DNA of 6,241 nt. Source: Chloroflexota bacterium (lineage in GTDB: Bacteria; Chloroflexota; Chloroflexia; Thermomicrobiales; UBA6265). Of this stretch, positions 1-4,456 are shown piece after piece (positions within the stretch are counted from its first letter, which is position 1; every line of letters begins with the position of its first letter). The notes below the pieces were generated by a model. It saw only the letters and a program-made list of their open reading frames with translations, had not been told where the DNA came from and did no database searches. The DNA is taken from the NCBI GenBank assembly GCA_019348515.1, contig JAHWJF010000221.1:1-6241 (forward strand), given 5' to 3'. The translations under genes were made by a program, and so were the position numbers.

Positions 1-1
1 G

Positions 2-535
2 GAGTTGCGGCTGGGCCCGGTCAACCTCGTCGCGCTGGTCGCGGCCGCCGTTGCGGCCAACCAGGCGACGACGGAGGAACACCGGATCGTGCTTGAGACG
101 GCCGAGCCGAGCCTGGTCGGGCACTGGGATGCGACGCGGTTGGAGCGCGTCGTCGACAACCTGCTCGGTAACGCCGTCAAGTACAGCCCCGGCGGCGGGA
201 CGATCGTGGTCAGCCTCGCCCAGGAACAGGATGGCGTGAGAGCCTGGGGGGTGCTGGCGGTGCGGGACGAGGGCGTCGGCATCCCGGCGGCCGACCTGCC
301 CCACCTCTTCGAGCGCTACCACCGTGGTGGGAACGTGGCCGGCATCGCGGGCACCGGGATCGGCCTGGCCGGCGCCAGGCAGATCATCGCGCAGCACGGC
401 GGCACGATCACCGTCACGAGCGCGCAGGGGGTAGGCACCACGTTTGTTATCCGACTTCCCCTGGCGCCCCCTGAAGGACCCGTCGTGTCCGTGGCGCTGC
501 CCATGCGCGAGGAGACGCCGCCCGATGCCCCTTGA
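2..535 (+). CDS. Sensor histidine kinase, C-terminal ATPase domain (5' end missing)
   Basis: This is the catalytic end of a two-component sensor kinase; its sensor and dimerisation domains lie before the window. The frame is open from base 2, so no start is visible and the in-frame TTG at 5 is not a real start. The HATPase_c landmarks appear in order: the N box DNLLGNAVKYSP, the G1 box DEGVGIP, the F-box region LFERYHRG and the G2 box GTGIGLAGAR, followed by the closing GTTFVIRLPL strand. After the domain come about 26 Pro-rich residues. The stop (533-535) lies inside the first codons of the downstream response regulator, so the two genes are almost certainly co-transcribed, translationally coupled partners. 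The kinase autophosphorylates a His upstream of the window and passes the phosphate to a receiver Asp. The signal sensed cannot be told from this fragment. Confidence 0.93.
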   Translation, partial: ELRLGPVNLVALVAAAVAANQATTEEHRIVLETAEPSLVGHWDATRLERVVDNLLGNAVKYSPGGGTIVVSLAQEQDGVRAWGVLAVRDEGVGIPAADLPHLFERYHRGGNVAGIAGTGIGLAGARQIIAQHGGTITVTSAQGVGTTFVIRLPLAPPEGPVVSVALPMREETPPDAP

Positions 536-935
536 GGTGCTGCTTGCCGAGGATGATCCAGACATCGCCTATGCCGTGACTTACGGGATCCACATGACCT
601 GGCCGGGGTCTCAGGTGCGCGTCGCGCGTGATGGCACGGAGGCACTGGCGCTGTTTGCCGAGGCGACGCCGGACCTCGTCGTCCTCGACCTGATTATGCC
701 GCCGCCGGACGGACTCACCGTGCTCCGGCACATCCGGGAATCCTCACACGTACCAGTGCTCATGCTGACCGCCCACCACGCGACGATCGACAAGATGCGC
801 GCCCTCGATTTCGGAGCGGATGCGTACCTGACCAAACCGTTCGACCACCGCGAGTTGCTGGCCCGGCTGCGCGCCCTCCTGCGTCGTTCCGGTAGCACCG
901 ACCAGGAGTACTACGACGAGGTCGCTGCAGACTAG
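525..935 (+). CDS. Receiver-only response regulator (CheY-like, OmpR-type receiver without output domain)
   Basis: The protein is 136 aa and holds a single REC domain. It has the acidic pair D10/D11, phospho-acceptor D55 (in VVLDLIMP), T82 and K104 (in LTKPF), so it should accept phosphate from the kinase encoded just upstream. ATG 525 was chosen because GAGGAG (509-514) precedes it by 10 nt and the protein then begins with the normal REC strand MPLEVLLAEDD; the frame is open further upstream but that would add non-REC residues. It overlaps the kinase stop by 11 nt. The end LLARLRALLRRSG is the usual linker into an OmpR/PhoB winged helix, but the gene stops at TAG about 15 residues later. I see no winged-helix remnant in any frame downstream. 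It is either a true single-domain regulator working by protein contact or an OmpR-type gene that lost its DNA-binding half. Confidence 0.93.
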   Translation: MPLEVLLAEDDPDIAYAVTYGIHMTWPGSQVRVARDGTEALALFAEATPDLVVLDLIMPPPDGLTVLRHIRESSHVPVLMLTAHHATIDKMRALDFGADAYLTKPFDHRELLARLRALLRRSGSTDQEYYDEVAAD

Positions 936-938
936 CGG

Positions 939-956
939 GGCGCGACGGAGCGCGCC
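939..956 (+). terminator. GC hairpin just after the response regulator stop
   Basis: The 6-bp inverted repeat GGCGCG / CGCGCC with a 6-nt loop begins 3 nt after the TAG stop. There is no T-tract, so it may be a weak terminator, a 3' mRNA-stabilising stem or chance in GC-rich DNA. Confidence 0.3.
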
Positions 957-1056
957 AGCGCCGCAGGGTGGCCATGGCCCTGGAAAGGTGCTGGACCTGC
1001 TGCCCGGGGGAGGCGCTGCGATTGCGGGCCGGGTTCGGCTGAGGCGAGGAGGTGGG

Positions 1057-1203
1057 ATGCGCCCGCCTGTGCACGAGCACCGATTCGCAAGGGGCTACAC
1101 CTTGCTGATTGACGAGCCGGTGATCTCCTCGGACCTGCCGGCTGAGATGCGGTTCTCCCCTTCGCCGCTGCTGCGCGCTTGTCGAAAGGTGACCTCGCCG
1201 TAA
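1057..1203 (+). CDS. Small hypothetical protein (48 aa)
   Basis: I do not recognise this product. The 48-aa ORF starts at ATG 1057 behind an excellent ribosome binding site, GAGGAGG (1046-1052), 4 nt from the start. The same frame is open back to a GTG at 988, but that start has no comparable site. Codon third positions are mostly G or C, as in the neighbouring genes, which supports coding. The peptide is mixed polar and hydrophobic, with a DEPVISSDLPAEM stretch in the middle and a basic C-terminus; it has no membrane segment and only one Cys. It lies 121 nt after the response regulator and 125 nt before the next small ORF, so operon membership is uncertain. It could be a genuine small protein or a chance ORF. 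Confidence 0.45.
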   Translation: MRPPVHEHRFARGYTLLIDEPVISSDLPAEMRFSPSPLLRACRKVTSP

Positions 1204-1220
1204 CCGGAGTTAACCGAGGT
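1201..1220 (+). repeat. Tandem 10-bp direct repeat TAACCGGAGT / TAACCGAGGT
   Basis: Two imperfect copies lie head to tail, one helical turn apart, just after the 48-aa ORF and about 110 bp before the next small gene. The geometry would suit a transcription-factor dimer on one DNA face, but no promoter elements are clear nearby. Confidence 0.3.
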
Positions 1221-1317
1221 GTTGACCTAGCCCCACTACGCTCGTCCCAACTGGGAGCATCGCATGGCGTGGAGTCGTCCGCCCTCGCAGTCCGAGCGTA
1301 ACTCGATTCGCATTACC

Positions 1318-1325
1318 AGGAGGAG
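1318..1325 (+). promoter_or_regulatory. Strong Shine-Dalgarno AGGAGGAG for the 49-aa ORF
   Basis: A near-perfect anti-16S complement ends 3 nt before ATG 1329. It fixes the start of a gene that is otherwise too short to call safely and marks the beginning of the small-gene pair. Confidence 0.6.
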
Positions 1326-1328
1326 CCC

Positions 1329-1478
1329 ATGATCCTGGCAACGTTCGCCGCGTCCATCGCGGCTCGCATCACTCGCCTCGTTGCCCACCCCCGGCGCCAG
1401 CAGGCCTATCAGGTCGCCTACGTGGAGCTGCGCCCCGCTTATCCGCTCCAGCGCAAGCGGGTGCGGCTATGGGAATGA
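1329..1478 (+). CDS. Small basic hypothetical protein (49 aa)
   Basis: I do not recognise this family. The 49-aa protein has a short hydrophobic N-terminal helix (MILATFAASIAARI) followed by an Arg- and Gln-rich body with several Tyr residues, ending RKRVRLWE. It could be a small membrane-associated or nucleic-acid-binding peptide. Support comes from the AGGAGGAG site just upstream, GC-rich third codon positions, and the fact that its TGA (1476-1478) overlaps the start of the DUF3309-like gene as ATGA, the classic arrangement for translational coupling. The pair therefore looks like a two-gene operon of miniature proteins. Confidence 0.6.
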   Translation: MILATFAASIAARITRLVAHPRRQQAYQVAYVELRPAYPLQRKRVRLWE

Positions 1479-1648
1479 CCGCGCTGTGGATCTTGTTCTG
1501 GGTCCTGCTGATTGTGCTGCTCGTGGCGGCCTGGCCGGCCTGGCCCCACAGCCGCGCGTGGGGGTATGGACCAGCCGGGGGTATCGCCGCCATCATCCTC
1601 GTCTTCCTGGCGCTCTGGTGGCTGGGCATCATCGTCGTGGCCCTGTAA
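1475..1648 (+). CDS. DUF3309-family small membrane protein (57 aa)
   Basis: The tiny membrane peptide consists of a hydrophobic helix (residues 2-19), the signature loop PAWPHSRAWGYGPAGG (21-36) and a second hydrophobic helix (37-57). The P-x-WPHSR-WGYGP-GG loop between two helices is the hallmark I know of DUF3309, a widespread family of about 50 residues with unknown function. ATG 1475 is chosen because it forms the ATGA overlap with the upstream stop. ATG 1469 in the same frame would give 59 aa, and neither start has its own strong ribosome binding site, which fits translational coupling. It lies in the inner membrane by composition. Family assignment is from memory of the motif. Confidence 0.82.
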   Translation: MTALWILFWVLLIVLLVAAWPAWPHSRAWGYGPAGGIAAIILVFLALWWLGIIVVAL

Positions 1649-1649
1649 C

Positions 1650-1700
1650 GGTCCAGAAGCAGTCTTTGATGGCCAGCGGCACCCCGTGGAGCGGCCTCCA
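1650..1700 (-). pseudogene. Amidase-signature remnant fragment
   Basis: Read on the minus strand, these 17 codons give WRPLHGVPLAIKDCFWT. This matches the highly conserved start of the amidase-signature domain (consensus GPLHGVPVAIKD, containing the catalytic Lys). Nothing recognisable continues downstream, where the DUF3309-like gene occupies the opposite strand. Upstream only a weak amidase-like stretch (PNFATGGATAQVARLEA) appears in another frame. I read it as a decayed scrap of an amidase gene; chance cannot be excluded for so short a match. The surrounding stretch 1649-1871 holds nothing else I can support. Confidence 0.35.
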
Positions 1701-1871
1701 GCCGGGCCACTTGCGCTGTGGCTCCACCCGTGGCGAAGTTCGGCACATCCGCCTGGCGTACCTGGACGTCCTCCGTCGCTGCCTAGCGTCAGACGATCGC
1801 CAGCGCAAAGTGGCACGACGGAAGCACACCTCGCCATGAAACAGGGGTCATATAGCACCGGAGACGGTCCA

Positions 1872-2126
1872 TCACCGGACCCGCGGTGCGGGCGGCTCGT
1901 CCACCTCGAAGAGGCTACGCATGCCGATGGCCGCGAAGCGCCCGACCTTGCGGTGCAGACTCCGCGCCGCGACGCCGGTCTCCTGGGCACGGGTGGTCGT
2001 CGGCTGCCCAAAGAGAACGATCGGCCGCAGCAGCTCGTAGGTTTCCTGTTTGGGCGAGCTCATGAGCAGGCGCAGTTGCGCCCAATCGTCTGTGGGCTGG
2101 AGCTGCAGGCGCGGCGTGGCAGACAT
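1872..2126 (-). pseudogene. Truncated transposase-like helix-turn-helix ORF (84 aa)
   Basis: The ORF starts at ATG 2126 behind GGGGAGGAG on the minus strand. The peptide has the look of the N-terminal DNA-binding part of integrase-type transposases common in Chloroflexota. It has a lead helix DDWAQLRLLMSSPKQETYELL (13-33), then RPIVLFGQ, then a homeodomain-like helix-turn-helix from about T44 to L72 (ETGVAARSLHRKVGRFAAIG). Full-length relatives, as I recall them, continue with a linker and a DDE catalytic core. Here a TGA follows at residue 84, and no core is visible in any frame downstream, where amidase-like debris lies instead. It is most likely a truncated insertion-sequence remnant; a free-standing small HTH regulator is possible. 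Confidence 0.6.
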
Positions 2127-2231
2127 GGCTCCTCCCCGGAGCGAAGGCGATCCGCCTCCGGCGGCGCGGATGCTCGGCGTGGGGAGACTCCTTCTTTATC
2201 GCGGCGGTGCCATCTTGTCAATCCGGTCGCT

Positions 2232-2262
2232 CATAGCAGCGGCCAACCTTGCTGCTGCTATG
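2232..2262. repeat. 9-bp perfect inverted repeat CATAGCAGC / GCTGCTATG
   Basis: The arms are 2232-2240 and 2254-2262, separated by 13 nt. It lies about 105 bp upstream of the transposase-like ORF and 78 bp past the OsmC stop. It could be an insertion-sequence end, a transcription terminator stem (no T-tract) or an operator. Confidence 0.4.
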
Positions 2263-2273
2263 TGCACCCTATT

Positions 2274-2308
2274 TCCTGACGAGGTCTGCCACTCGAGGTG
2301 AGTCAGGA
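2274..2308 (-). terminator. Inverted repeat after the OsmC gene, possible terminator
   Basis: The arms TCCTGAC (2274-2280) and GTCAGGA (2302-2308) could form a 7-bp stem about 33 nt beyond the OsmC stop on the minus strand. The 21-nt loop is long and no T-run follows, so intrinsic termination is only weakly supported. The rest of 2127-2340 contains no gene I can support. Confidence 0.25.
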
Positions 2309-2340
2309 CCCCTCATCCCCGGTGAACGCCAGTGGCTCCG

Positions 2341-2841
2341 TCATGCCTGGGCGTCGTCACTCGTCGTGGCGATGTCCTCCATCTCGAGCAACGTCGTGAC
2401 ATCGACACAGCTGCGGATTGTCCGGTACACGGGGCAGTTGTCCGCGTGCACAGCGTGTGCCCGCTCCGCCGCCGCGCGCTGATCGCTGTGCAGGCGCAGG
2501 TGGTAGGTCACGTGGATGCGACGAATGACCAGGACGTTGCCATCCTTCTCGATCTCGCCTGTGGTCTCGGACGAGAGGAAGCCCTCGCCGGCTGGGATCT
2601 GGCGCGCTTCCAGCGCGCCGCCAAAGGTGCCGGTCAGTCAGCCCGCGGCCGCGGCGACGAGGTAGTCAAGCGTCGTATCGCGCGGCTCGTGGACATCCTG
2701 GTCGACGCCATAGTGCTCGGCAACCGCCGAGTGGACGCCGAAATGGACGGGGTCTGCCTGGACAGGGAGGAAGGCGCGGCGGTGCGGACCCTTCACGCGT
2801 TCGATCCGCACCTGTGAGCGATAAACGACCGGGTCAATCAT
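2341..2841 (-). CDS. OsmC-family hydroperoxide reductase, probable selenoprotein (UGA = Sec68)
   Basis: OsmC/Ohr proteins are dimeric cytoplasmic thiol peroxidases that reduce organic hydroperoxides using two cysteines. The 166-codon frame starts at ATG 2841, with GGAGGA five bases upstream, and ends at TGA 2341-2343. One in-frame TGA (2638-2640) interrupts it at codon 68. The family features continue in the same frame on both sides. Before it lie PVHFGVHSAVAEHYGVD (31-47) and TTLDYLVAAAAG (56-67). After it come LTGTFGGALEAR (69-80), the GEIEKDGNVLVIRRIHV strand and the second Cys in NCPVYRTI (C136). The TGA falls exactly at the first catalytic Cys of the family (AAAGC-LTGTFGG in Cys relatives as I recall them), 68 residues before C136; E. 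coli OsmC has a similar spacing. A SECIS-like stem-loop follows. I infer selenocysteine insertion, giving a Sec68/Cys136 pair. The alternative is a nonsense mutation. The start overlaps the end of the CBS-like ORF by 8 nt, indicating an operon with the Crp/Fnr gene. Confidence 0.85.
2601..2619 (-). promoter_or_regulatory. Putative bacterial SECIS stem-loop for Sec68 of the OsmC-like gene
   Basis: On the minus-strand mRNA, GGCGCGC and GCGCGCC form a perfect 7-bp all-GC stem closed by the 5-nt loop UGGAA. The apical loop begins 26 nt after the UGA (25 intervening bases). The known bacterial SECIS pattern is a stem-loop inside the coding region just after UGA, with a small apical loop about 16-37 nt away and a G among its first two bases. 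Here G is the second loop base. Such elements bind SelB carrying Sec-tRNA. The GC-rich genome makes stems common, so the position and loop are the telling points. Confidence 0.65.
2638..2640 (-). other. In-frame UGA, probable selenocysteine codon
   Basis: This UGA stands in the context GCC GCG GGC UGA CUG ACC GGC. It replaces the conserved Cys codon of the OsmC family and is a single base away from UGC or UGU. Standard gene callers would end the protein here at 67 aa and lose the remaining 98 residues, including the second redox Cys. Confidence 0.75.
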
Positions 2842-2980
2842 GATCGTCCTCCGTGTCTTCGCGCTCGGCAGGCGCGCTCTCAGCGGTCTCGCGTTCGGCA
2901 ACTCCGACCAGCCGTCCATCCGGCGTGGTGACGATGATGCGGTCAACGTGCTTGTCGCGCAAGCGGGGCAGGAGTTGCAC
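2834..2980 (-). CDS. Short CBS-domain-like ORF between the Crp/Fnr and OsmC genes (about 48 aa)
   Basis: The segment RADEPLVQLLPRLRDKHVDRII followed by VTTPDGRLVGVAER reads like half of a CBS nucleotide-binding domain (helix, then the typical VxDxDGRLVGV strand), ending in an acidic tail. There is no good start. The only in-frame start after the Crp/Fnr stop is GTG 2980, 10 nt beyond that stop and without a clear ribosome binding site, and it would cut off the first part of the CBS-like similarity, which begins at about 3003. The frame is open back to 3178 within the Crp/Fnr gene. Its end overlaps the OsmC start by 8 nt. It may be translated by reinitiation, as a +1 frameshift extension of the regulator, or be a relic of a longer CBS protein. 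Confidence 0.45.
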   Translation of the reverse strand: MQLLPRLRDKHVDRIIVTTPDGRLVGVAERETAESAPAEREDTEDDHD

Positions 2981-2990
2981 GAGGGGCTCG

Positions 2991-3773
2991 TCAGCTCTCG
3001 GCGTACGCTTCCAATCCGGTGCGATCGAGCAGACGAATCCGCCGTGGCTCGACCGCAACCAGCCCCTCAGAGCGGAATCGGCCCAGGAGCTGGCTGACCG
3101 TCTCTCGGTAGGTACCCAGCCGCTCGGCGAGCTCCTGATGGGAGTAGCCATCGATGGTGCCGTAGATATCGGCCTCACGCAGGAGCAGGGTGGCCAGCCG
3201 GGCCGGCAGACCGCGGAAGGCGAGCGACTCCAACTCCTCCTCCCGTTGCTGCAGCCGAGCCCCGAGCTCGGCCAGGAGACGGAGTCCGACGTCCGGATTG
3301 CGCCGAATCAATGCTTGCAGATCCGCTCGGCTGAGCACGCAGATCAAACTCTCTTCGGTCGCTTCGGCGTAGCACCCGTACATCCCCTGACCCAGCAGAC
3401 CCATCTCGCCGAAGATCGTGTGAGGGCCGAGCGTGGCGACGACGAGTTTTCGCCCATCGGCGGCAATTCGGTACAGGTCGACGCGCCCGCGCTTCAGGAT
3501 GAAGACGACCTCGCCCGGCTCATCCGGAGTGTAGAAGACCCGGCCCCGCTCGCAGCTGACCATCGTCGTGCTCTCGGCGAGCCAGGTCCGCTCTGGCGCA
3601 GAAAGGGGACGGAAGACCTCGGTCTCGAGCAAGTACCCAAGCTTCGACGCGGCGTCGCCGATCATCTTGCCATCGCGCGTCGTCTTCCAGGCGTTGGCGC
3701 GGCTCCCCTTCTGCGTTCCCGGGCGGCGGGTCAGGTCGGCGAGCTTGCGTTGGATGGCGTTTGTCGTGGACAT
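2991..3773 (-). CDS. Crp/Fnr-family transcriptional regulator (260 aa)
   Basis: The cytoplasmic DNA-binding regulator has an N-terminal extension of about 36 basic residues. An effector-binding cNMP-type beta-roll follows (about 50-150, with VVFILKRGRVDLYRI and FGEMGLL at 121-127), then the long dimerisation helix (about 155-185) and a C-terminal Crp-type winged helix. The recognition segment is SHQELAERLGTYRETVSQLLGRF (211-233), followed by the GLVAVEPRRIRLLD wing. It lacks the N-terminal Cys cluster of Fnr, so it is not an obvious oxygen-sensing Fe-S protein; the ligand is unknown. ATG 3773 is used, with AGGAG 10 nt upstream. TTG 3776 is possible, and ATG 3662-3665 would give a family-typical length but has no ribosome binding site. 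It is followed by the CBS-like ORF and the OsmC selenoprotein gene, which it probably regulates. Crp-type inverted repeats occur upstream of it and in the next intergenic region. Confidence 0.93.
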   Translation of the reverse strand: MSTTNAIQRKLADLTRRPGTQKGSRANAWKTTRDGKMIGDAASKLGYLLETEVFRPLSAPERTWLAESTTMVSCERGRVFYTPDEPGEVVFILKRGRVDLYRIAADGRKLVVATLGPHTIFGEMGLLGQGMYGCYAEATEESLICVLSRADLQALIRRNPDVGLRLLAELGARLQQREEELESLAFRGLPARLATLLLREADIYGTIDGYSHQELAERLGTYRETVSQLLGRFRSEGLVAVEPRRIRLLDRTGLEAYAES

Positions 3774-3875
3774 CAATCAGCAGCTCCTGACGATGGCAGG
3801 GATCGGACTGACATGACAATTTCCCTACCAGTCCTCTTCATGATGCAGCATTCCGTATGCCACTCTCACACAAAA

Positions 3876-3891
3876 TGTGTCGCCGATCACA
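3876..3891 (-). promoter_or_regulatory. Crp-type box TGTGA-N6-ACACA upstream of the Crp/Fnr gene
   Basis: On the minus strand the sequence is TGTGA-TCGGCG-ACACA. It differs by one base from the classical Crp consensus TGTGA-N6-TCACA and lies about 103-118 bp before the Crp/Fnr start. It overlaps the small inverted repeat ACACA-AAA-TGTGT (3868-3880). Autoregulation is an inference. Confidence 0.4.
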
Positions 3892-3915
3892 AAAAACGTT
3901 GGAAACAGGTGATCT

Positions 3916-3952
3916 CGGACGCTCCCAGCGCGGATCTTGCCGAGCGCGTCCG
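3916..3952 (-). terminator. Inverted repeat after the thioredoxin-like gene
   Basis: The arms CGGACGC (3916-3922) and GCGTCCG (3946-3952) could pair on the minus-strand transcript 23 nt beyond the stop of the thioredoxin-like gene. A T-run (complement of 3891-3896) follows only some 20 nt later. A second pair, GATCAC (3885-3890) and GTGATC (3909-3914), brackets that run. It could be a terminator or an operator; the evidence is modest. Confidence 0.3.
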
Positions 3953-3974
3953 ATCTCGATGCTCCACGGGGGCA

Positions 3975-4244
3975 TCAATCAACACATGGCGAGGGCGGAG
4001 CGAGTTGGTCGAGCAACCAGTCCTGCTCCGGGTTGCCGAGGCTGATTACGCGCCCGTCGAGCATGTAGGTCGGCACCGCGAAGACCGCTGACGGGCGGAT
4101 GACGTCCGGCTCGCTCAGGTCCAGCAACCGGACCTCGAGATCTGGCCGACTGAGGGCCCGAACTGTGCTCGCCAGGTGGCGTGCCGTCTCGCAGCCGAAG
4201 CAATCCGGGGCGACGTAGATTTCCAGAATACGCGGACAGTTCAC
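3975..4244 (-). CDS. Thioredoxin-like CxxC protein (89 aa)
   Basis: The protein has a minimal thioredoxin fold: a first strand ILEIYVAPD, the redox site C15-F-G-C18 at the start of helix 1 (ETARHLASTVRAL), a second strand EVRLLDLSEP, and the cis-proline loop AVPTYMLDG (P58) leading to the last strand and helix. The CxxC plus cis-Pro pattern indicates a thiol-disulfide oxidoreductase, probably cytoplasmic, since no signal peptide is seen. The start is GTG 4244, with AAGGAG about 10 nt upstream and no other in-frame start. It ends 201 nt before the Crp/Fnr gene on the same strand. I infer that it could reduce the downstream OsmC selenoprotein; this is context only. It faces the DUF6789-like gene divergently across the operator region. 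The exact subfamily is unknown. Confidence 0.82.
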   Translation of the reverse strand: MNCPRILEIYVAPDCFGCETARHLASTVRALSRPDLEVRLLDLSEPDVIRPSAVFAVPTYMLDGRVISLGNPEQDWLLDQLAPPSPCVD

Positions 4245-4296
4245 GGACTGGCGACTCCTTCTCCCTCGACCGTATCACATCGTCGCGGCCGGAACG

Positions 4297-4312
4297 TGTA
4301 AGCGCGCTTACG
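4297..4312. promoter_or_regulatory. Palindromic operator candidate 1, TGTAA-N6-TTACG
   Basis: GTAAGCGCGCTTAC (4298-4311) is a perfect 14-bp palindrome inside TGTAA-GCGCGC-TTACG. The 5-6-5 layout is that of Crp/Fnr-family sites, and GTA-N8-TAC is also the known NtcA (Crp family) pattern. It lies 53 bp upstream of the thioredoxin-like start, suitable for control of that gene. Confidence 0.55.
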
Positions 4313-4354
4313 CGACGGCTGGTGTGCGTAGCAACCGCGGCATCGCCTCGCATG

Positions 4355-4370
4355 TGTAAGCAACATTACA
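4355..4370. promoter_or_regulatory. Palindromic operator candidate 2, TGTAA-N6-TTACA
   Basis: TGTAA-GCAACA-TTACA repeats the half-sites and spacing of the first candidate, 58 bp away centre to centre, and even shares the first two spacer bases. It lies 86 bp upstream of the DUF6789-like start. Two matching sites in one divergent promoter region make chance less likely. Confidence 0.55.
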
Positions 4371-4417
4371 GCCAAGTAGGGGGGGCTGCTCGTAGGCTCG
4401 ATGCAGGACAAGCGCGC

Positions 4418-4432
4418 CTGCCGTCTCGGCAG
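4418..4432 (+). other. Small hairpin in the leader of the DUF6789-like gene
   Basis: CTGCCG (4418-4423) and CGGCAG (4427-4432) form a 6-bp stem with a TCT loop, 24 nt before ATG 4457. It could affect translation. I do not recognise a known riboswitch. Confidence 0.25.
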
Positions 4433-4456
4433 TGGGACGAAAGCTGAGGGACCACG

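Noticed and set aside
939..956. A second SECIS-like hairpin after the response regulator
   Set aside because: The stem resembles the OsmC one, but the upstream stop is TAG, not TGA, it lies only 3 nt from the stem, and no family sequence continues beyond it.
1222..1260. Possible sigma-70 promoter (TTGACC) before the 49-aa ORF
   Set aside because: No acceptable -10 element lies 16-18 bp downstream.
1439..2011. Overlapping long ORFs on both strands between 1369 and 2279
   Set aside because: They are Arg/Pro/Gly-rich frame shadows of GC-rich DNA without motifs; only the small genes and remnants listed have support.
2638..2946. OsmC gene read as ending at the UGA, with a longer N-terminus from 2946
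   Set aside because: The family sequence continues in frame after the UGA for 98 residues. The N-terminal residues before ATG 2841 do not resemble OsmC, and the good ribosome binding site is at 2841.
3844..3977. Read-through of the thioredoxin-like TGA as another selenocysteine
   Set aside because: The frame stays open for about 40 codons, but the TGA is at the natural C-terminal end of a complete thioredoxin fold and the extension shows no family sequence.
2853..4091. Long plus-strand ORF (412 codons) across the minus-strand cluster
   Set aside because: It is antisense to the Crp/Fnr gene and the CBS-like ORF, gives low-complexity GC-driven sequence with no known motif, and has no ribosome binding site.
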